The notes under the pieces are model-generated. The model was not told where the DNA came from. It made no database searches and saw only the letters and a program-made list of their open reading frames with translations. The translations under genes were made by a program, and so were the position numbers. Source: Lasiosphaeris hirsuta (lineage: Eukaryota; Ascomycota; Sordariomycetes; Sordariales; Lasiosphaeriaceae). Taken from it: a stretch of 64,000 bases of DNA. Of this stretch, positions 11,383-23,243 are shown piece after piece. Position 1 is the stretch's first letter, and every line of letters starts with the position of its first letter. The stretch covers positions 4,650,001 to 4,714,000 of the forward strand of contig JAUKUA010000001.1 in assembly GCA_030549175.1 (NCBI GenBank), written 5' to 3'.

Positions 11383-11838
11383 CATTTCAAGTCTCTTTCA
11401 CTTCATCCTCTTTATTTCTTTTTTCTAGCTTGACACCAGGAGAGTCTGGGAGGATGGGTTGCTTTATAGAGACTATGAAAATTCTAGCATTTTCCATCGA
11501 TTTCAAGATGACTTGCATACTTTGCTTTGAGAAAGCAAGATTATCAGCTTCAATTCTCTTCCCAAAGCCCGAATTTACTTCGTGATGGTGTGATGTGTGC
11601 TACCGGTAGTAGTCAGGTGGGTTAGCACGTGATTAGCACTCAAGAGGGCACGCGTCCTCTATGAGTCATCTTTCGCGGGAGAACAGACATCGCGACTCGC
11701 ACACGATATCCCTTCACTCTACATATTTCGTACAAAGGATTCAGACGACTCCACAAACGATTGGTCCAGTGGTAACGAGCCGCAACATGAACATCGCAAT
11801 GTTGCGTGTCAACCTGGTCGTAGCGTGAGGCCGCTCTA
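11383..11838. other. Gene-free stretch
   Basis: No supported ORF. Moderately AT-rich spacer between the MITE and the ORF remnant. Confidence 0.4.
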
Positions 11839-12195
11839 GTGGAGCGGGCGTTACGACTTGCCCGAAAGACACTCCCCTTTGTACCGTATGAGGACTGGGT
11901 TCCAGGCCAGTCATATGAAGAGCACCCGCCCTTTTGTATTCACTACATCATGGAATGGAAGTTGACGCTGACTAAGAGAACAGCCGCGAAGCAAACCGAA
12001 GATAACCCCGTAGTATCTCCAAGTAACTCCTGGAATGAGGTGCTGGTTGTGGTGCTGTTGCTGTCAGCAGGGGACACATTTGTCTCCCGTCTCCTGGCTG
12101 CTTTATCTTGGTCCCAAATCCGGGCGCTGACACTATCAGTTGCGGCAAAACCATATATCCGTCCTCCAGATGAAGTACCTGTCCATAACTCATAA
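11839..12195 (+). pseudogene. Remnant of a dispersed fungal repeat-associated ORF
   Basis: The core, about residues 16-55, contains the patterns HPPFCIHYIMEWKLTL and AAKQTEDNPVVSPS. From memory these resemble a multicopy uncharacterised fungal ORF family with a CxxYxxEWK-type start. The frame opens only with GTG, lacks an upstream exon, and loses resemblance after residue 60, so I read it as a truncated copy. Function is unknown, and the family assignment is by recollection of its motif, not by a search. Confidence 0.4.
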
Positions 12196-12614
12196 GTACC
12201 GCGTGTGAGTAAAGCCAATCCATACTGCTGTCAGCTGCATCTGTGCATCTTTGTTACATGAGACGAGTGCAAGCGACCGGACGCCAATTTCGCTCCTAGC
12301 TGTACACGCACAGGCTCATTATTGAAGTGGTTAGTTTGGAACACTCATCGCGCGCCGAATGTACATAGACTCTTCTTTGTGTGGTAGGTGGCTTTTGTGA
12401 CCTAGGAAACTTGGGTATTTGCTTGTATAGCAGATACATACCGACACCTCAAACAATGCCCTTGTTAAGGAAGCTGCTGCCTCAGTTGTTCTGCCAAAGG
12501 CCACATAAAATAAGATGATGTGCAGCCTCAAGAATAGGTCGGGATTTTAACCTGGAAAGGATTACGCTTTGCTTTCGTCCGGATTACCTCACAAGAAAGG
12601 AGGATCTCGCAAGC
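12196..12614. other. Gene-free stretch, promoter side of the Mg2+ ATPase
   Basis: Nothing recognisable apart from its position immediately upstream of the ATPase ATG. Confidence 0.4.
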
Positions 12615-15512
12615 ATGGCGAAGAATCCATTTCTGATCCCAACGCAATGGTTTCGTCGGCGGCAAGAGCCCCAGCTGCCAGCCCGCGAGTCAACACCCCC
12701 ACCGCCCACGGGTAAGCCCCAAGACCAGCAAGCTAACACGGGATATGGACCCGTTGTGGCACTCCCAGACAGCATCACTTGGAATATGCTCCTCGATCCA
12801 ACACTGGGTCGGGAGTATGTCCTCTGGTGCATTGCCAAGACCCCCACTGAGGTTACGCTCACCATTTTCGACTCCAGCCACGGTGGCTTGGGGCTCCGGA
12901 CGGCCCTCGACAGACAAAAGGTCTGCGGCAAAAACACCCTTTCCATATCAAAGCCTCTCCCGTGGTGGCAGTCTCTTCTCCGGAGCTTTGGCAGCCCTTT
13001 CAACGTCCTCTTGGTCCTTCTTGCAAGCTTGTCTGTTGCAACTCCGGAGAAAGAATGGGCCAACTTTAGTCTTCTGATGCTCATGTCGGTCATCTCGGTT
13101 CTCCTGAGATTTAGTCAGGAGCGGAAGAGCACTCTCGCGGCTATCAATCTACAAACTGCTATAAAGACGGATATCAATCTTATCAGGTTTGTATCTGACA
13201 ACCCCAACCCGGCAAAGTCTGTGGAGGTCCCTGTTGCCGTCCAAGATCTTGTTCCTGGAGACATTCTCGTTCTAAGACCCGGCGACACAATACCGGCCGA
13301 CTGTCTCCTCCTCGAAGCTCAGCACCTGCAGATCTCTCAATCCAGCCTGACGGGCGAGGGTGAGCCTCAGCAGAAAGGAACCAGGTACGACGGAACGGCG
13401 ACTTACGAGACCGTCTTCGACCTTCCCAATATTGCCTTCATGGGAACCACTGTCGTCTCTGGGACAGGCACAGGACTTGTTGTTGGAACTGGAGACCACG
13501 CTCACATTGCATCCATCACAGAGGAGCTCAGCAGGAAGAAGCCTCCCACGGCTTTTGAGGAGGGCATTCTCTGGGCTACTTTCGCGATGATTGCGTTCAT
13601 GGCCTCAACCATCCTGACCGTGTTCATCATCAGAGGCCGGCTCTCGGGCGAGTGGCAGCAGGCAGCCGAGTTCAGTCTGGGACTGGCTGTAGCTGTCATC
13701 CCCGAGATGCTACCAGCCATTGTCAACACCAATCTGGCGCGCGGTGCTCGAAAGCTGGCAAAGTCCGGGGCCATCGTCAAGGACATCGGTGCTATACAAA
13801 ACTTTGGCAGCATGAAAGTGCTCTGCAGCGACAAGACGGGAACCCTCACCGCGGGTAGCATCACGCTACACCTAGCCGAGAACTGCTTGGGCCGGGAGAG
13901 TAGGGAGGTGCTGGAATTGGCCTTCACGACCGCGGTCTCCCGGACTGGTAAGAAGAGCGACATCGACATGGCCATCTTACAAGCCGGCGCCGCGGCAGCA
14001 GCGGAGATGGACAGGAAGCTCAACTTAGGCGAGTGGATTGCCGACATCCCCTTCCAATTTGAGAAGCGAATCTCGGGCTCCATCGCCAGAACCCCTCGAG
14101 GTGACTTTCTAGTCATCATCAAGGGGGCAATCGAAGAGGTTCTCGCTGCTACCGAGAGGATCAAGCGCACCGAAAACGATATTGTAGCCCTCACCGACGC
14201 ACAAAAGACCCAAATGCTGGCGAAGGCTTTCCAGTACAACGACGATGGATACCGTGTTCTCGGTATTGCATCCAAAACCGTCGGGGCCTCGGAGCGAGAT
14301 GGTGAAAACGACTCGGACAGGGAAGTTGCCGAGAAGATGGCCCAAAACTATAAGCTCAATCTCGTTTTCGAGGGCTTCTTGGTCTTCCTTGACCTGCTGC
14401 GGGACGACGGCGCAGCAGCTGTCGCCTCGCTGCAACAGCTCGGAGTCGAGATCAAGGTCCTCACGGGCGACAACGAACGCGTCGCCCGCAAGATCTGCCG
14501 GGACCTCAAAATTTTCTTCCCCGACGTCGAAGCCGGCCTCCAGTCCATCACCGGGTTGAATCTGTCTCGCCTCTCTCCGAAGGCTTTCGCCTCGGCGGTC
14601 CAGCACTCGACCGTCTTTGCCAAGCTCACGCCCTCCCAGAAGAGCAAAATCGTCGTGTCGCTCAAACAACACTGCAGCTCGGCCTCCTCAGCCGCCTCGG
14701 CAGTGGGGATGCTCGGCGACGGCATCAACGACTGCGCGGGGCTCCGGTTCGCCGACGTCGGCATCTCCGTGTCCAGCGCCGCCCCGGCGGCCAAGGACTG
14801 TGCCGACGTGATTCTGACGGATCAGGCACGCTCGCTTTCGGTTGTCGTCGCCGGCGTACGCACGGGACGCGCCGCGCACGCCAACACGGTCAAGTACATC
14901 AAGATGGCGGCGTCGGCCAACTTCGGGAACGTGGTGAGCGTGCTGGTGGCGACGGCGTGGCTCCCGTACCAGCCCATGACGGGGCTGCAGATCCTCGTGC
15001 AGAACCTCCTGTACGACATCGCGCAGTTCGCGCTCCCGTGGGACAGGGTCGACGACGAGGACGTGGCGAAGCCGCTGGTGTGGGACTGGAGGGACCTCGT
15101 GAGGTTCGTTCTCGTCTTCGGCCCGGTCAGCAGCCTGTCGGACGTTGCGACGTTTTGCTTCAACTGGCTTGCGCTGGATATCAACGAGGGGGCGAGTCCC
15201 CTCGTGCCCATGGCGCAGACGCACTGGTTCCTGAGTGGCCTGGTCACTCAGCTGCTTGTTGTGCATGTGCTGCGGACCGGGAAGGTGCCCTTGTGGGAGA
15301 GTCGGTCGCACGCGGCGCTGGCGGCCATGACCATCTCGGTCATGATTTTCGGGCTGGCGCTGCCGTACATCAAGGTGCTGTCGAGACATATAGGGCTCGT
15401 GGAGCCGGATCCCATTTTTCTTGGCTTTTTAGCCTGGGAAGTGATCGTTTACTGTCTGGTCGTGCAAGCCATCAAGGTGGTGTACAAGCGCTGCTTCGGG
15501 GTATGGCTGTAA
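12615..15512 (+). CDS. Bacterial-type Mg2+-transporting P-type ATPase (P3B, MgtA/MgtB-like)
   Basis: Membrane ATPase expected to import Mg2+ (MgtA/MgtB family). One intronless ORF of 965 residues, close to the roughly 900 of MgtA plus a proline-rich N-terminal tail. Landmarks: actuator loop LTGEGEP (T246-G249), TM4 VIPEMLPAIV, the phosphorylation site CSDKTGTLT (Asp406), VLTGDN, hinge GDGINDCAGL (from Gly701), then KYIKMAASANFGNVVSVLVA and LLYDIAQFALPWDRVDDE, both diagnostic of MgtA relatives. Two hallmark motifs differ: TGES reads TGEG, and GDGINDAPAL reads GDGINDCAGL. Glu248, the key dephosphorylation residue, is kept. It is convergent with a K+ transporter 442 bp away. The bacterial affinity and lack of introns suggest ancient transfer into fungi (inference). 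Confidence 0.9.
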   Translation: MAKNPFLIPTQWFRRRQEPQLPARESTPPPPTGKPQDQQANTGYGPVVALPDSITWNMLLDPTLGREYVLWCIAKTPTEVTLTIFDSSHGGLGLRTALDRQKVCGKNTLSISKPLPWWQSLLRSFGSPFNVLLVLLASLSVATPEKEWANFSLLMLMSVISVLLRFSQERKSTLAAINLQTAIKTDINLIRFVSDNPNPAKSVEVPVAVQDLVPGDILVLRPGDTIPADCLLLEAQHLQISQSSLTGEGEPQQKGTRYDGTATYETVFDLPNIAFMGTTVVSGTGTGLVVGTGDHAHIASITEELSRKKPPTAFEEGILWATFAMIAFMASTILTVFIIRGRLSGEWQQAAEFSLGLAVAVIPEMLPAIVNTNLARGARKLAKSGAIVKDIGAIQNFGSMKVLCSDKTGTLTAGSITLHLAENCLGRESREVLELAFTTAVSRTGKKSDIDMAILQAGAAAAAEMDRKLNLGEWIADIPFQFEKRISGSIARTPRGDFLVIIKGAIEEVLAATERIKRTENDIVALTDAQKTQMLAKAFQYNDDGYRVLGIASKTVGASERDGENDSDREVAEKMAQNYKLNLVFEGFLVFLDLLRDDGAAAVASLQQLGVEIKVLTGDNERVARKICRDLKIFFPDVEAGLQSITGLNLSRLSPKAFASAVQHSTVFAKLTPSQKSKIVVSLKQHCSSASSAASAVGMLGDGINDCAGLRFADVGISVSSAAPAAKDCADVILTDQARSLSVVVAGVRTGRAAHANTVKYIKMAASANFGNVVSVLVATAWLPYQPMTGLQILVQNLLYDIAQFALPWDRVDDEDVAKPLVWDWRDLVRFVLVFGPVSSLSDVATFCFNWLALDINEGASPLVPMAQTHWFLSGLVTQLLVVHVLRTGKVPLWESRSHAALAAMTISVMIFGLALPYIKVLSRHIGLVEPDPIFLGFLAWEVIVYCLVVQAIKVVYKRCFGVWL

Positions 15513-15954
15513 GAACCTCTGCATAAAAAAATAGTATAGTTAGGAACGCTTTGAATTGCTCAATTTATTGAAAATTGACTGTTACTGCCTTGATTGTGTT
15601 TTGCGTGAGATAGCGCTTGGGCCCGCCCGAGTGAATCATTCCTTCCTTCTCTTTTGCCAAAAGTGGTACAGTGTTTGAACCCAGTTCCAGAGAACAAAGG
15701 CCCCCACCCAGCATCAGCAACTCGGCTGACGACGCTCTTGCTTACTAAATTTGCGTCATCACACGGCCCTCCCCTTGGTAATATTTGGATGGGGTGGGGG
15801 AAAGAAAACTTGATAAAAGCCTGAAGAACATCATAACATATATGATTAAAGTAATTGCCGCTACTCCTCTGACTAACTATAAATCATCACCAGCTGCCCC
15901 CACGATACTTATTCCATTTGACAATCTCCCAACCCAATCCCACCAAGATTAGTG
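15513..15954. other. Convergent 3' intergenic spacer
   Basis: Lies between the stop codons of two convergent transporter genes. AT-rich, consistent with the two 3' UTRs. No ORF. Confidence 0.5.
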
Positions 15955-18681
15955 TCATATCTCCTTGATAAACCCAACCTCCACAACCCTATCCATCGCC
16001 AGTCTGAGGTTCGCAATCTTTGCTCGCGTGTTGTCCCGAATCCACAAAAAGATGGACAAGATTGCCTTGCGCCCGATTGATGAGTTGCCCCTAACTCTCA
16101 TCTGCTCCTTTCCCACAACATAGATAATCTTGGCCGCATATGCTCTGTCGAGCCGCCCGAGTTCTGCTGCCACCTTCTCATCGCGAAGCTCCACCGGAAT
16201 CTGGGAGTCGCCCTCCTTGTGCCGCTCGTCCCCATCCTTCTCCTCTTCGGCAGATGTCGACTGCTGTGCCGTTGCCGTTGCCGTTGTTGTCGCCCCACTC
16301 GCGCTCGTCGCCGCCTCCTCCCCGCCCAACAAGCCCAGCACCGGCGGCACACTACTGACCCTGACAATATCCTCGCCCACGCCACCCTCCTTCTCCTTTG
16401 ATCCCAACCTCTCCCGCGCCTGGCGTATGACAAACAGCCTGACCTGCTGATAAATCAACGCGGCCAGATCCGGGCTGATGACCTCGTCCATAAACCCGTG
16501 CTTGATGACGAGGCGGTAACATCCCGGCACCGCCGTAAAATGCGACACGGCGTAGCGCTCTTCCGCTGCTACCGTCGGCACCTCGACCGGATGGAGATGG
16601 AAGAAGACGGCCACCTCGGGCACCGACACGAACTTGCTGACAAAGTGCGTAAACACCGCTGGTGTCAAGACGCCCGTCTTGTCAAAGTATATTCCCAGGC
16701 CCCGGATCACCGTCAGCCGATCGCCACCCCACCTCTCCGTCAGTTTCAGCCGCCCATCCGCGTCCCTCCCGACCAGCTGGGTCGGCTTGAAACGATCCTC
16801 GGCCTCGGCCCGCCATTGGTTCTCTTTGCCAAAGCGCCAGAGCAGAAACAAGCACGCGAGGACGCCGGACACGGTGAGGGTGAACCAAGCGCCATCCGGC
16901 ACCTTGAGCAGCGCCGACGAGAGGTACAACCCGTCGACCGAGGCGAAGAACAGCCAGGGGAGGAAGACGACCCACGGCGACAGCCGCCAGACTATCAGGG
17001 ACACGAGTGTGACCATGCAGGTATCAAAGAAGGTGACGAACATGACGCAGACTCCGTATGCATTGCCAAGCCGTGTCGTGTCGCTGTACACGGCCGTGAC
17101 TAGGACCGCGCCACCCATGACAATCCAGTTGAGGAAGGGTACGTATAGTTGTCCATGGAAGACGCTGGATGTGTGGACGACTTTCACTTGGGGGCAATAC
17201 GAAAGCTTCATGATCTGGCTGATGAGCTGAAATGTTGCCGTGATCATAGCTTGGCTGGCGACGACGGCGGCGAGGACGGCGATGATGAGACTCGGGTAAA
17301 GCATACCGGGTGGGACCGCGTTGAAGAAGGGGTTGACGTATGCGTCCGGGTGGGTGCTGATGAAGGCCGCTTGGCCTATGTAGGCGAGGAGGAGACACGG
17401 GTAGGTGTAACACATCCAGCTGAGCTGGATTGCACGTATGCTGAAGGCGCCGAGGTCGGCGAAGAGGGCCTCCACGCCTGTGAAGGCGAGCAAGATGCCA
17501 CCGAGCATGCGCCAGCCGTGTGTTTGCTTCTCGATAAAGAATTGGAAGGCGTAATAAGGGTTGAATGCCTTCAATATGGTCCAGTCGAACATGACAAGAT
17601 TGTAGATACCGAAAGCGCCGTTGAACCCGAGCCATATGATGACAATGGGAGCAAATGCGCTGGCGAGTTTGCTTGTGCCCAGTGGTTGGATGGCAAACAA
17701 TAGGATCAAGATCCCACACGAGGTGCCAACGATAGCAGAGCTCGAGATGTCCTCTTTGACGACCCTGAGCCCCTGAACGGCACCAAGAACCGACTGGGCG
17801 GGCGTGAGGACACCATCCGCGACAACCATGGATACGGCCAAAACGCCGATGGCCTTGAGCAAAGTATGAGTAAATTTGCTCTTCTCCAACGTCGTACGCA
17901 GTGTGCGGTTCGTCGCACTGAGATCTTGTGAGAGATGTCGCTCCATCCTAACAGTTACTTCTTCGCGGGGGTCTCGGTTCGTAATGTGGGCCTAGTATTA
18001 TTAGCTTGATGCACCACAGCTATAAATTGCTAGGGTGCGGGTTGCTCACATATCTCGTCAGGAGCGAGTAGCAGCTAAAGGTGCCACCCTCACCCTCGTT
18101 GTCGGCATTCAGCACGATAAGGACGTATTTCAGGGTGACCATAATGGTGAGAGACCAGATGATTATCGACAGGACCTGTACAAGGTCGTCATACTCGGGC
18201 GGCCCGTCCAAAAAAGTCGACGAATAGACGTACAGTGGGCTACTCAATGTGAGCCCCTGAAACGGCGAGACGACGGGAACAAACGGCAGAAACGTGGACT
18301 AACCTCGTACCAATGTCACCATAGATGACACCGATTGATTGATATGATAACCTACCATCCAAGTTAGAGATGGTCTCTGGACTTGATACAAAACCAAAAG
18401 ACTTACCAGAGCAACTTCCACCCACTAAAGACCTGCTTCCTTTTCTCATGACCCTGGCGCCATTCATCACCCTCCTCGATATCGTGAGCTGTTGTCTCAG
18501 TACGGCGGTCATGTGAGACACGGCTTGCGCTTCTATCAAACGAAGCCCTCGAGATGCTGCGAGTATGGTAGATGCCGCCAGCCAAACTCACACCCGTCGC
18601 CCTGCCACTAGCAGGCTCAGAAATGCGGTGTAACGGAGGATCAGCAATCTTAATGGACGGGGGCATTTCCTGGGGCGCCAT
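15955..18681 (-). CDS. HAK/KUP high-affinity potassium transporter
   Basis: Plasma-membrane K+ (H+) symporter of the KUP/HAK/KT family. Exons in coding order: 18681-18407, 18351-18304, 18239-18050, 17991-15955; introns of 55, 64 and 58 nt; 849 residues. The start ATG is in a strong context (CACCATGGCG). Diagnostic pieces: GWKLLWLSYQSIGVIYGDIG running over introns into TSPLYVYSSTF, then TLKYVLIVLNADNEGEGGTF and YSLLTRYAHITNRDPR, VADGVLTPAQSVLGAVQGL, the segment around FNPYYAFQFF, and GCYRLVIKHGFMDEV in the C-terminal region. About 12 membrane spans precede a long cytosolic tail. The N-terminal 85 residues are hydrophilic and serine/arginine-rich, suggesting phosphoregulation (inference). All joins are in phase and restore the family sequence. 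Confidence 0.93.
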
Positions 18682-20280
18682 GGTGTGCAATATCATTCAG
18701 ACACAATACCCATTGAGGGCGAGGGCCAAAGAGATTCTGTAAACAAATGCAGGAAAACACAGCAACCTTGGGTGGTCTTATACAAAGGGCCGAGATAAAG
18801 GTTGGGGTGGGAGGCGGTGGAGCTGAGAGGAGGTCTGGATAAGATATCGGATCCGTGCTCACATCACGCAGGATGAATGCCTCGGAGCTCTGGGCAGTCT
18901 GCCACTCGCATGGTGTGTGGGAGGAACGTGGTGGCAGATGGTGGGGACTGCTGTCTGTGCCGGACGGCTTGCCTGATATCGGACAACCGACAGGTCCAAG
19001 GTCTGGACTTCGGACAAGGGCGGATGTATGGTCGCCAGCTCCGGCGTCCAATCCCGCCCAGGTCACCAACATCATGGCAAGCGCGATCCCTGGAGCTAGG
19101 TAAGGTTCTAGGGAGCTGCAGGGCCCGCCAACACCAGTCAAATAGAAAGACGGTCTCGTACTTGTCCTGTCTAAAACCCAATGGCCCCGAGAAACTTGCT
19201 CGGATCAAAGAACGCTTAGGTTCCTTTGACGTAATGGGACGAGAGAAAGGAAAACGCCGTCGCCTTCGAGCGATGCCATGCCTGATGGCCAGCCGTGCTT
19301 TGCTTTGCTGGCTGCATCGAGGGATGCGGCAAATTCAGGCGAGAGATACCTACAGAGTGAGTGTAACCATCCCTCGTTGAGACGGGAAACCACCTCGATC
19401 CCAAGAACAAAAAAGGAGGGCGACATGAAGACATTGGGGGAGGCGCAGCACCGTCGTCGCACTGTCGGATTGGGCTCCTATTAGTTGGCCAGTTGGTCAC
19501 CTACCGATGCATCGGCAACCTGAAAGTAGCCCACGGCCGCGGTTCATAAGGTAGCTGCTCCATATTCTGATGGGGTTGGCCTCGAGAGTCGCATGACAGC
19601 GAATGGGGGACCTCGAGGGCGGGTGGTTGAAAGCGCGGGTTGCTTGGCGGTCAATTGCTGTCGGTCACGCATCTGGGCGCGTAATCAAGCTTTGAGCTTT
19701 TGTCTTGGCGGTCCAAGCTTCGCTCCTCCCCCGCCAAAAGCTGCTGAGTGGGGATAAGCCGCGCCTTACCGCGTATGCCGGGAAACCCCGCCTAACCCTA
19801 TCACGGCGGCAGTCAGTTCGACAATCTCTCCAACCGTCTCCTCGCTTGACTCACGAAAACGAGTAAAACGCAGTGTCCCGGTCGGGAGATTGGTATCTTA
19901 CCGGGCGCCAAGAGGTGCCAACGCCATGGTGGGAGGGAGGCCTCCAAGTCTTCGAATGCAGAGCTGAGGCGGGATGGGTATCACGAAGAACAAGTCACTC
20001 GCATATGGTGGGGGGCGGGGTTGTCAAAACACACATCCCCTGCATGCAATTTGCGTGAGGCGAATGATAGCTTTTCCCATCCGTCTAGTGTAAGGTATGC
20101 AAACCTGGAATGGGACAACCATGGGACAGAGAGCACCGAGAGGTACCCAGTCGGATGCCCGACACCACATCCATACTCCAGAGCCACAGGCCTGGTGTTT
20201 TTCTGTCTGCCGATGACTTTTTCTTCTGCGACCACTTTTTTTACCTCACCCACCATCTCGTATGCCCTTGAGGGTGCCAT
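18682..20280. other. Gene-free stretch
   Basis: Upstream of the K+ transporter and downstream of the aminotransferase. Frames here are short, overlap on both strands, and show no motifs. Confidence 0.45.
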
Positions 20281-21881
20281 CTAGTCGAGCTGGTCCACGG
20301 TCTGGTCGCCGCTGGGCGGCTCGTTCTCGCCCACGATACTCTTTCCATCCTCCTCCTTGACCTCAAAGCGCCAGCCAAACTCATCGCTGACCTTGCCAAG
20401 CTGAATACCCTTCAATTGAGTGAGCAGCTTGATGCAGAGGCTTCCAGCCTCCTCTTGCCCTTTGGGCATATAGCTGATAGTCTCCTCCTCGCCCTTGAAA
20501 GAAACGCGAGAATGGCCCTTGGCCGAGGACGCGAGTGACTGCGGAGACGACGCGCTGGTGCGTCGGGTAATGGACCGGATGGGCACGAGAGCAGCTGCGG
20601 TCCCGGCGGCCATGACCTCCACAAAGTTTGGCAGCTCCGAATACTTGATCTGTGGCGTCTGTCAGCAGATGGGATTTCACTACATGTATGACGATCAAGT
20701 GAAAAGGCTGCCGTGGAACGCTCATCCAAACCAATGGCTCATCGGCCCCTCCGATAAAGTCCGGGGGCCTGTTTGCGGATAGGCGGTATCACGGCCCAAC
20801 ACAGTCCATGGGGGAGCGACAGCGCAGGCCAACGCAGCGGCAACAAACAAGATGGGACTGGGAAACTCACCGGCCGCTTCTCCACCTTCCACCCAAAGCT
20901 CTTTGCGATCTGTTGCACGCTATCGCTCGTGATACTGTTGATGACAGCCTTGCTATCCGGCACCACAAGTGTCACGTCGTCCCCGTCGACCAGCGCGCCA
21001 ATGAAGCCGCTCGTGCTGAACTCGTCCACCTCGTCGTGGTTCTTGCTGTCGAGATGCAGCGTGATGCCGTAGCCCTCGTTGCGCGCGCGCTCGCTCCAGC
21101 GCAACACGGGTGCGTAGTTGCCGCCGACCTTTGCGCTGCCCGTACCGTTGGGCGCCGCGCGGTCAAAGTCGTCCATGATGAGTGCCTCGACCGGGTGTGT
21201 GCCGTGGTAGACACCCGTGGGCAGGACGAAGACGCAGAAAGTGTACTCCTCGGGCGGGTTCAGCCCCAGCTGCGCCGAGCTGCCGTAGATCTGCGGGCGG
21301 ATGTACATGGCAGCGCCTGTCTCGTGCGGTGGCACATACTCGGCATTGAGCGCGACGGCGGCCTTGACGGCGGATAGGAACAGCTCGGTCGGCACCGGCG
21401 GGATGCTGATGAAGTCGGCACTGTGCTGCAAGCGCGCCGCGTTGCGGTCCGGCCGGAAGATGGCGATGGTCTGGTCGCCGGGCAACCGGAAGGCTTTCAA
21501 ACCCTCGTACGCCTGCTGCCCGTAGTTTAGAGCGGGTGCCATACCGTGGATGCGCATGAACGGGTCTGCCACAAACGTCGGTGCCGTCCACTGGCCCGTC
21601 TTGACCGAGTAGTGCGACTCGACATGGCCGTTGACTACGCGCAAAGGGCGGACCCAGGTTAGCTACTACTTCCACCAGCCCCTGGTCTTGTACTTTTGGT
21701 GCGTCTAAAGTCCCCCAGTCCCCCAGTCCCCTCCGGCCCATCTCTACTGATTGCTTTCTAAATCCAGTGGAATTTGGTTTCGTGTTGGTGGTAGGGGCAC
21801 ATAGCACTCACCCTCTCGCACGCGGAAGCCCACGTTGGACCAGTCAATCGTGTTGACCGGCGGAGGAGGGAAGGGCGCCAT
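20281..21881 (-). CDS. Branched-chain amino acid aminotransferase
   Basis: PLP-dependent class IV aminotransferase converting leucine, isoleucine and valine to and from their 2-oxo acids. Exons in coding order: 21881-21812, 21634-20871, 20649-20281; introns of 177 and 221 nt; 400 residues. The first join restores VGFRVRE-VNGHVESHYSV. Further landmarks: GMAPALNYGQQAYEGLKAFR, RPDRNAARL, MYIRPQIYGSS, the PLP lysine in GSAKVGGNYAP (Lys192), and near the end AAGTAAALVPI and QLGKVSDEFGW. There is no obvious mitochondrial targeting peptide (it starts MAPFPPPP), so this may be a cytosolic isoform. The second intron is the longest in any confirmed gene here. Confidence 0.93.
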
Positions 21882-23243
21882 TTCTGTTGCCGTTCGGTCT
21901 GCGTCTGCGAAGTGGATGGGGCAAGGGAAGGCAAACAAGCTGGACTTGGGAGGGTGTGCGTCGAATGGAGCTCTTGGCCAAGGTTGGGGATGCTGTGGGC
22001 TCGCGAGGCGTTCTTTGTTCTTTCAACAGCCAGGGAATTTGTATATCAAGCGCAGAGCATTCCAATTGAATGGAGCAGCCAGAACCAAATTGACAAATCC
22101 ACGCGATTTGTCACGTCGAAATACGAATATCGGTGTGAGGCAAGAATGAAGCTAGAAATTTTGCGCAATCTGACCCCTCGCTCCGATAGCCGGATCTTGC
22201 GGGGTTGTGCGGCGCAGTGGCAGCTAAAACCATCCGCAGGAGGCACAAGCGCATCGAATTCTGGGAGGGCAATGATTGGCCTATCATTGGCGGGAGATGC
22301 TCGGAGCGGCGTGAGCGGAGCGGCGCACAGTCTGTGTAAGCTGATCAGCTTAAACCCGAACGGGAGGGCAGAGCCGGGGCGTTTCGAGATTCTATACCTT
22401 TGGATGATGTCATGGTCATACGGCCGACGCAAAGGGTGGCTGTCTCACACAAAGAAACAACCGACAAACAATCTGCGAATAGAGATGCAAATGCTTCTTG
22501 TATATACAGAGTCGGCCAGAGCTAACACTCCAAGCGGTACTAGTTCTCACGCAACGCCTCAACACCGTACACCGTGCACCGTACCAACGAGCGTGATGCA
22601 TGTTGTGTATCGATTCAAAAGACAAAATGCAGATGACCTCCCCCCAGTAATCCCCCGAGTCTAAGTGGTATCCCTGATGCCTTCCCCCATCGCTGGGACT
22701 CGAGCAGCACCGTCGTCTTTAGCAAAGATCAACCTGTGTAGTCCCGCTACTCTATGTACTCACGCAATGGCCCTTTCCGTCCGCAACCCCCTATCCCTCA
22801 CATCGACCAAGTATCCTCCCAGCGTTTCCCGCGCCTCTGGCAGGATGCCAAGGCATTCGCGGCCGTTTCCCCCCATAGTATTCGCTGTAGCTAGGTTCAG
22901 CAAGTAGACATCAGACATGCAAAGAAATGCTGAGTAACATCACAACACCCAACAGGAATAGGCTCCTCAAAAGCAGAGAAGTCGCAGCATGCAAAATTAT
23001 GTATGCAAGAGAATGGGAAAAGGTGGGAAAAGGAAAAACCAATGCACGAATGGGCGCTTTGACAAGCTCGCTATCGCAAAAAGGAAGGGGCGCGAGGAAA
23101 TCTAGACTCTGAATGCTGTCTCGGTAACTGGGTCGCGTGGGATTGCATCCAAATGAAGTTTCGATAAAGACAATGGACAGGCACGGTCCTGTATCGTTAC
23201 CGAATTGGTGGGCAGGCAAGGGCGAAGTCGCATTTGCAGCCGC
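21882..23243. other. Gene-free stretch
   Basis: Promoter side of the aminotransferase and 3' side of the trehalose gene. No supported ORF. Confidence 0.45.

Noticed and set aside
14688..15389. 233-codon minus-strand frame opposite the Mg2+ ATPase
   Set aside because: Antisense shadow of a conserved coding region. His/Arg/Gln-rich with no domain.
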